NCBI GenBank assembly: GCA_030428745.1 | Contig: JAUIEG010000081.1 | Span: forward strand, 1 to 8,834 | Direction of reading: 5' to 3' | Origin: Alphaproteobacteria bacterium | Lineage (GTDB): Bacteria; Pseudomonadota; Alphaproteobacteria; Caulobacterales; Parvularculaceae | DNA length: 8,834 bases | Part shown: piece after piece, positions 6,421 to 8,834 of the stretch | Numbering within the stretch: position 1 is the first letter of the stretch | Layout of the letters: the number at the start of each line of letters is the position of its first letter | The notes under the pieces: generated by a model | The model's input: only the letters and a program-made list of their open reading frames with translations | The model's database searches: none | Told to the model about the DNA's origin: nothing | Position numbers and translations under genes: made by a program

Positions 6421-7281
6421 TTATCCTACGAGGCTGAAGGGCGAACCATGATTGATTTTGCGGCGCTCCGCCAGAGTCATCCGTACGAGAAGATGCGGGC
6501 CGTCGATAAATTCCTGCGGCGTGCGCCCGTTAAACTCTTTAAACTCGCGAATGAAATGCGCCTGATCGTAATAGGCGGCGCGCGCGACTTCACGCCAGTC
6601 CGTCAATTCCATCCAGGCAAGTCTGTTGGCGGCGTGCAAGGCGCGGAATTTCCGATGCAGCCTTTTCGGCGGCGCCCCGAAATAGGCTTTGCATAAACGG
6701 TCCACCTGACGGTGTGACAGCTCAACATTGTTGAGGAGATGGTCAATTTCATTCGGCTCCGGATCGACAATCCAGTTGGTCACCTGCTCGATGAAATCCT
6801 CACGAATGCGCCACTTATCGGACATGAGCGAAAGAAACAACGCATCGGCGGCGCGCACCACGCCAGGGTCGTCCGGCGCATTAATGACATCGTCAATCAG
6901 TGGATGAGCCGCCGCCGGAACGTTGTCGCGCAACGGCATAAAACGGTCCGCCGCTCCTTCCGCGCTATATCCGAACAGCTTGCACCACCCCAAGGGCGTG
7001 ATGGCCGCGCCGAAGATTTTCGCGCCCTTGGCGAACTTGATGCGACTCCAGCGATTGGTGGGCCCGCATAAAATAGCGCTGCCGTTATGAAACACCTCTT
7101 CCTGGCCGTGAAGGTCGGATATCACCTCGCCGCGCAGGATAAAGCGGACATTGGCGATCTCCGCACGCATGATCTCAGCGAGATCGAAAGGCAGGGAAAC
7201 GAAATAATAACTGCTGACGAATTTCTGCAGAGAAGCGCAAGGCTCGTAATACGCAAACTCCACATCTTCACTCCACGTCAT
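6421..7281 (-). CDS. AraC-family transcriptional regulator
   Basis: The 286-residue protein has an N-terminal sensing domain (about 10-120) of the kind starting YYEPCASLQKFVSSYYFV, similar in style to AraC-type N-terminal domains of unknown ligand. A C-terminal AraC DNA-binding domain (about 178-260) follows. Its first helix-turn-helix includes ELSHRQVDRLCKAYFGAPPK (187-206). The second is WREVARAAYYDQAHFIREFK, ending FNGRTPQEF (250-258), the usual AraC C-terminal signature. A 27-residue polar tail after that is longer than typical. Next comes sulP, 15 bp downstream, so transporter control is the natural guess. The ATG at 7281 has no good Shine-Dalgarno; an in-frame TGA 21 bp upstream rules out an upstream extension. 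A 16-bp palindrome lies 12 bp before the start and could be an autoregulatory site. The effector is unknown. Confidence 0.88.
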   Translation of the reverse strand: MTWSEDVEFAYYEPCASLQKFVSSYYFVSLPFDLAEIMRAEIANVRFILRGEVISDLHGQEEVFHNGSAILCGPTNRWSRIKFAKGAKIFGAAITPLGWCKLFGYSAEGAADRFMPLRDNVPAAAHPLIDDVINAPDDPGVVRAADALFLSLMSDKWRIREDFIEQVTNWIVDPEPNEIDHLLNNVELSHRQVDRLCKAYFGAPPKRLHRKFRALHAANRLAWMELTDWREVARAAYYDQAHFIREFKEFNGRTPQEFIDGPHLLVRMTLAERRKINHGSPFSLVG

Positions 7282-7293
7282 GACGGCAGGCGC

Positions 7294-7309
7294 TGCCGAT
7301 CAATCGGCA
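7294..7309. repeat. Perfect 7-2-7 palindrome upstream of the AraC-type gene
   Basis: On the plus strand TGCCGAT-CA-ATCGGCA is a perfect inverted repeat 12 bp before the regulator start codon. A partial copy of its half (ATCAATGCCGA) lies 17-30 bp further upstream, around 7326-7337. It could be an operator, or in RNA a hairpin between an AAAGGAAG stretch (7320-7313) and the ATG. I saw no convincing -35/-10 pair in 7282-7384. Confidence 0.5.
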
Positions 7310-7384
7310 AAGCTTCCTTTTTTTCAATCAATGCCGAAAATTCACACTCCTCAAAAAGAGGAAGGACGAGAAATACCGGACCTT

Positions 7385-7978
7385 CTATGCGCTAAAATTG
7401 CTGCTGGGATTTGAATGAGGGAACGGCGCATTGGGAACAGCAATATCCAGCAAGCGGCACAGAGGCTTCCAGCCATCTCCAGCGGTAATATCCAGCTCCA
7501 CATAGTCATCTCTTCCGCCGAAATATTTCCGAACCTTTCGATGGTGTGTGTTGTAAAGCCATGTCCATTTTTCAAATTCGACTTTTAAAAAATTTCCGTC
7601 ATATTTACCTTCCTCCTTTTTCCTGATGTTTTTTTCTACATGTTTTCTCCGGCTCTCCAACCAAGCCTCCAGCGGCCTGACAGTCAGAACAAATTTGCTC
7701 CCAGGGTACTGAGCATCGAGAAGCTCAAAGTTCTTGGCTAAAATCTCAATATCTGAAAAAGCACGATAGTCCGGATCGAGGTAATTTAAAAGCGGTAGAC
7801 CCTTTTCGAGCGCATTCGCCACCCGGTCGCGCGCTTCCTGCCCGCCCCAATGCAGGCTCTTAAAGCCAAGTAATTTCATCGCACTATGCAAAGAGGTTGT
7901 GCCTGTTTTATTTAAACCCACGCAAAAAACAAAAGGCTGCGCGTCGTTGCTCATGGGTGCCCGGCTCAATGTGGCCAT
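7385..7978 (-). CDS. Small PAPS-type sulfotransferase family protein
   Basis: The 197-residue protein resembles bacterial sulfotransferases that move a sulfuryl group from PAPS to an unknown acceptor. Near the N terminus GLNKTGTTSL (21-30) is the 5'-phosphosulfate-binding loop, with Lys24 as the expected catalytic or PAPS-binding lysine. FVLTVRPLEAWLESRRKHV (97-115) is the 3'-phosphate-binding region, with Arg101 and Ser109 well placed. The C-terminal GDGWKPLCRLLDIAVPNAPF followed by PHSN is typical of this short cytoplasmic branch. No signal peptide or membrane helix is visible. Start is uncertain: ATG 7978, or ATG 7954, nearer the first strand; neither has a strong Shine-Dalgarno. The gene is AT-richer than its neighbours (T/A runs at 7583-7595 and 7628-7635) and has non-coding gaps on both sides, consistent with transfer. 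The acceptor cannot be inferred. Confidence 0.82.
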   Translation of the reverse strand: MATLSRAPMSNDAQPFVFCVGLNKTGTTSLHSAMKLLGFKSLHWGGQEARDRVANALEKGLPLLNYLDPDYRAFSDIEILAKNFELLDAQYPGSKFVLTVRPLEAWLESRRKHVEKNIRKKEEGKYDGNFLKVEFEKWTWLYNTHHRKVRKYFGGRDDYVELDITAGDGWKPLCRLLDIAVPNAPFPHSNPSSNFSA

Positions 7979-8019
7979 CAGTTTCTAAATTATTCTGCCG
8001 GAAAGGCGGCAAAAAACTG
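7979..8019 (-). other. Nested inverted repeats in the sulfotransferase leader
   Basis: On the minus strand CAGTTT (8019-8014) is complementary to AAACTG (7984-7979), which touches the ATG at 7978. Inside it TGCCG (8011-8007) pairs with CGGCA (8000-7996) around a 6-nt loop. If the ATG at 7978 is real, the outer pairing covers the ribosome-binding region. The structure does not match a riboswitch family I recognise, and outer 6-bp complementarity can arise by chance. Confidence 0.3.
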
Positions 8020-8055
8020 CTCTCGTTTCAATGCAGATGGCCGCTATAACACGAC

Positions 8056-8078
8056 TGCGCTTTAGCGCAAAATTTTGC
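8056..8078. repeat. Two overlapping palindromes between the aminotransferase and sulfotransferase genes
   Basis: TGCGCT-TT-AGCGCA (8056-8069) is a perfect 6-2-6 inverted repeat, and GCAAAATTTTGC (8067-8078) is a perfect 12-bp palindrome sharing three bases with it. On the minus strand, downstream of the aminotransferase stop, the first could form a GC-rich hairpin but lacks a following U-tract, so it is a poor intrinsic terminator. An operator for the sulfotransferase gene is equally possible. The rest of 7979-8124 shows no coding sequence. Confidence 0.4.
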
Positions 8079-8124
8079 CTCTTCAAGTGCTGGAGACCAT
8101 TCGGCTACACGCAGACGCTGGGAG

Positions 8125-8834
8125 TCAACTGCCCTGAAACACCTTCTTCAGGTTCCGCGCCGCCTGCCTTATGCGCTGCTGGTTTTCAACCAAACCGATA
8201 CGCACAAAACCTTCGCCATACTCACCAAAGCCAAGCCCCGGCGCGACAGCGACATCGGCCCGCTCCATGAGCATCTTGGCGAATTCCACCGACCCCATGG
8301 ACTGGTATTTCTCCGGTATCGCCGCCCATGCAAACATAGACGCTTCAGGAGACGGAATGTTCCATCCGGCGCCGGTGAAAGAGTCCACCAGGACGTCCCG
8401 TCGGCGTTTATAGATGGCGCGAATTTCCTCAACGCACTCCCACGGCCCGTCAAGAGCGGCGACGGCCGCGACCTGAATAGGCGTGAAGGCGCCGTAATCG
8501 AGATAGGATTTAACCCTGGCGAGCGCATTGATGAGCCGCTCATTCCCGACGGCCATGCCGACCCGCCACCCCGCCATGGCGAATGTTTTCGACAGGGAAT
8601 TGATCTCAACCGCAATGTCTTTCGCGCCTTCGACTTCGAGGATCGAGGGCGGCGGCGTGTCGCCAAAATAAATCTCGCCATAGGCAAGGTCCGACAGGAT
8701 GATGATGTCATGTTTTTTGGCGAGGGCGACAGCATCTTTATAAAAGTCGAGGCCAACCGTCTGCGCCGTCGGGTTAGACGGATAATTCAGGACCATCGCC
8801 CGCGGTTTCATATGCGCGCGGCCGATGGCTACCG
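8125..8834 (-). CDS. alaC: AlaC-like class I/II PLP aminotransferase, C-terminal part
   Basis: This cytoplasmic fold-type I aminotransferase probably makes alanine from pyruvate and glutamate; relatives in alphaproteobacteria are often labelled LL-diaminopimelate aminotransferase. About 236 codons are visible. The frame is open to the right edge (reading VAIGRAH before the Met at 8811), so the N-terminal 40% lies outside the window and that Met is internal. Motifs are LNYPSNPTAQTV, ILSDLAYGEIYF with the Asp that contacts the PLP ring nitrogen, and NSLSKTFAMAGWRVGMAVGN with the Schiff-base Lys (codon 8589-8587). Others are KSYLDYGAFTPIQVAAVAAL, YKRRRDVLV, PGLGFGEYGEGFVRIGL with the substrate-carboxylate Arg, and ENQQRIRQAARNLKK near the end. 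The pattern matches recalled E. coli AlaC along its length. Substrate range is not settled by sequence. The next gene downstream is the sulfotransferase, 146 bp away. Confidence 0.88.
   Translation of the reverse strand, partial: VAIGRAHMKPRAMVLNYPSNPTAQTVGLDFYKDAVALAKKHDIIILSDLAYGEIYFGDTPPPSILEVEGAKDIAVEINSLSKTFAMAGWRVGMAVGNERLINALARVKSYLDYGAFTPIQVAAVAALDGPWECVEEIRAIYKRRRDVLVDSFTGAGWNIPSPEASMFAWAAIPEKYQSMGSVEFAKMLMERADVAVAPGLGFGEYGEGFVRIGLVENQQRIRQAARNLKKVFQGS

Noticed and set aside
7345..7365. TCCTC/GAGGA hairpin after the sulfotransferase stop as a terminator
   Set aside because: The stem is about 5-6 bp with a T-rich loop and no following U-tract on the minus strand, so it is not a convincing terminator.
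7269..7388. Minus-strand open frame of 36 codons (7388-7281 region) ending in a TGA that overlaps the AraC-type ATG
   Set aside because: It contains no ATG, and its only plausible TTG start is about 15 nt from GAGGAG, which is too far. It could be a leader peptide but nothing else supports it.
1..8834. CRISPR arrays, defence genes, insertion sequences, tRNA or rRNA genes
   Set aside because: No regularly spaced repeats, transposase motifs, terminal inverted repeats or RNA-gene signatures were seen on either strand.

Overview
The window reads as chromosomal DNA of an alphaproteobacterium: GC-rich, strongly biased to C or G at third codon positions, with protein sequences of alphaproteobacterial flavour. 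The genus cannot be fixed from the sequence. All eight genes lie on the minus strand, so transcription runs from high to low coordinates. The first and last genes are cut by the window edges.

From the right edge leftwards: (1) 8125-8834 is the C-terminal half of an AlaC-like PLP aminotransferase. (2) A palindrome-rich 146-bp gap follows. (3) 7385-7978 is a small, visibly AT-richer PAPS-type sulfotransferase gene. (4) 6421-7281 (AraC-family regulator) and 5140-6405 (SulP anion transporter without a STAS domain) are 15 bp apart and probably co-transcribed. (5) A 318-bp gap, 4822-5139, is packed with regulatory sequence. (6) A tight five-gene biosynthetic operon metX-like > metB > hom > proB > proA occupies 4821 down to 1.

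The most informative part is the metX leader. It holds a good sigma70-type promoter (TTGACG-17-TATCCA) whose spacer is almost filled by a perfect 7-2-7 palindrome. The predicted transcript start falls at the first base pair of a SAM-I (S-box) riboswitch with recognisable P1, P2, P3 and P4. Downstream of P1 there is no terminator. Instead, two mutually exclusive hairpins are visible. One buries the metX Shine-Dalgarno sequence. The other uses the 3' strand of P1 and frees that Shine-Dalgarno. This is a coherent translational OFF switch for high SAM.

The operon logic is aspartate semialdehyde to homoserine (Hom, without the usual ACT domain), to O-acylhomoserine (MetX-like), to cystathionine (MetB). 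Downstream are both enzymes of the proline entry branch, glutamate 5-kinase and glutamate-5-semialdehyde dehydrogenase. Gene junctions are overlaps (TAATG, 10 bp, ATGA) or a 9-bp gap. The SAM switch may therefore reach proline synthesis by translational coupling or transcript stability, which would be unusual. No CRISPR array, insertion sequence, tRNA or rRNA was seen.
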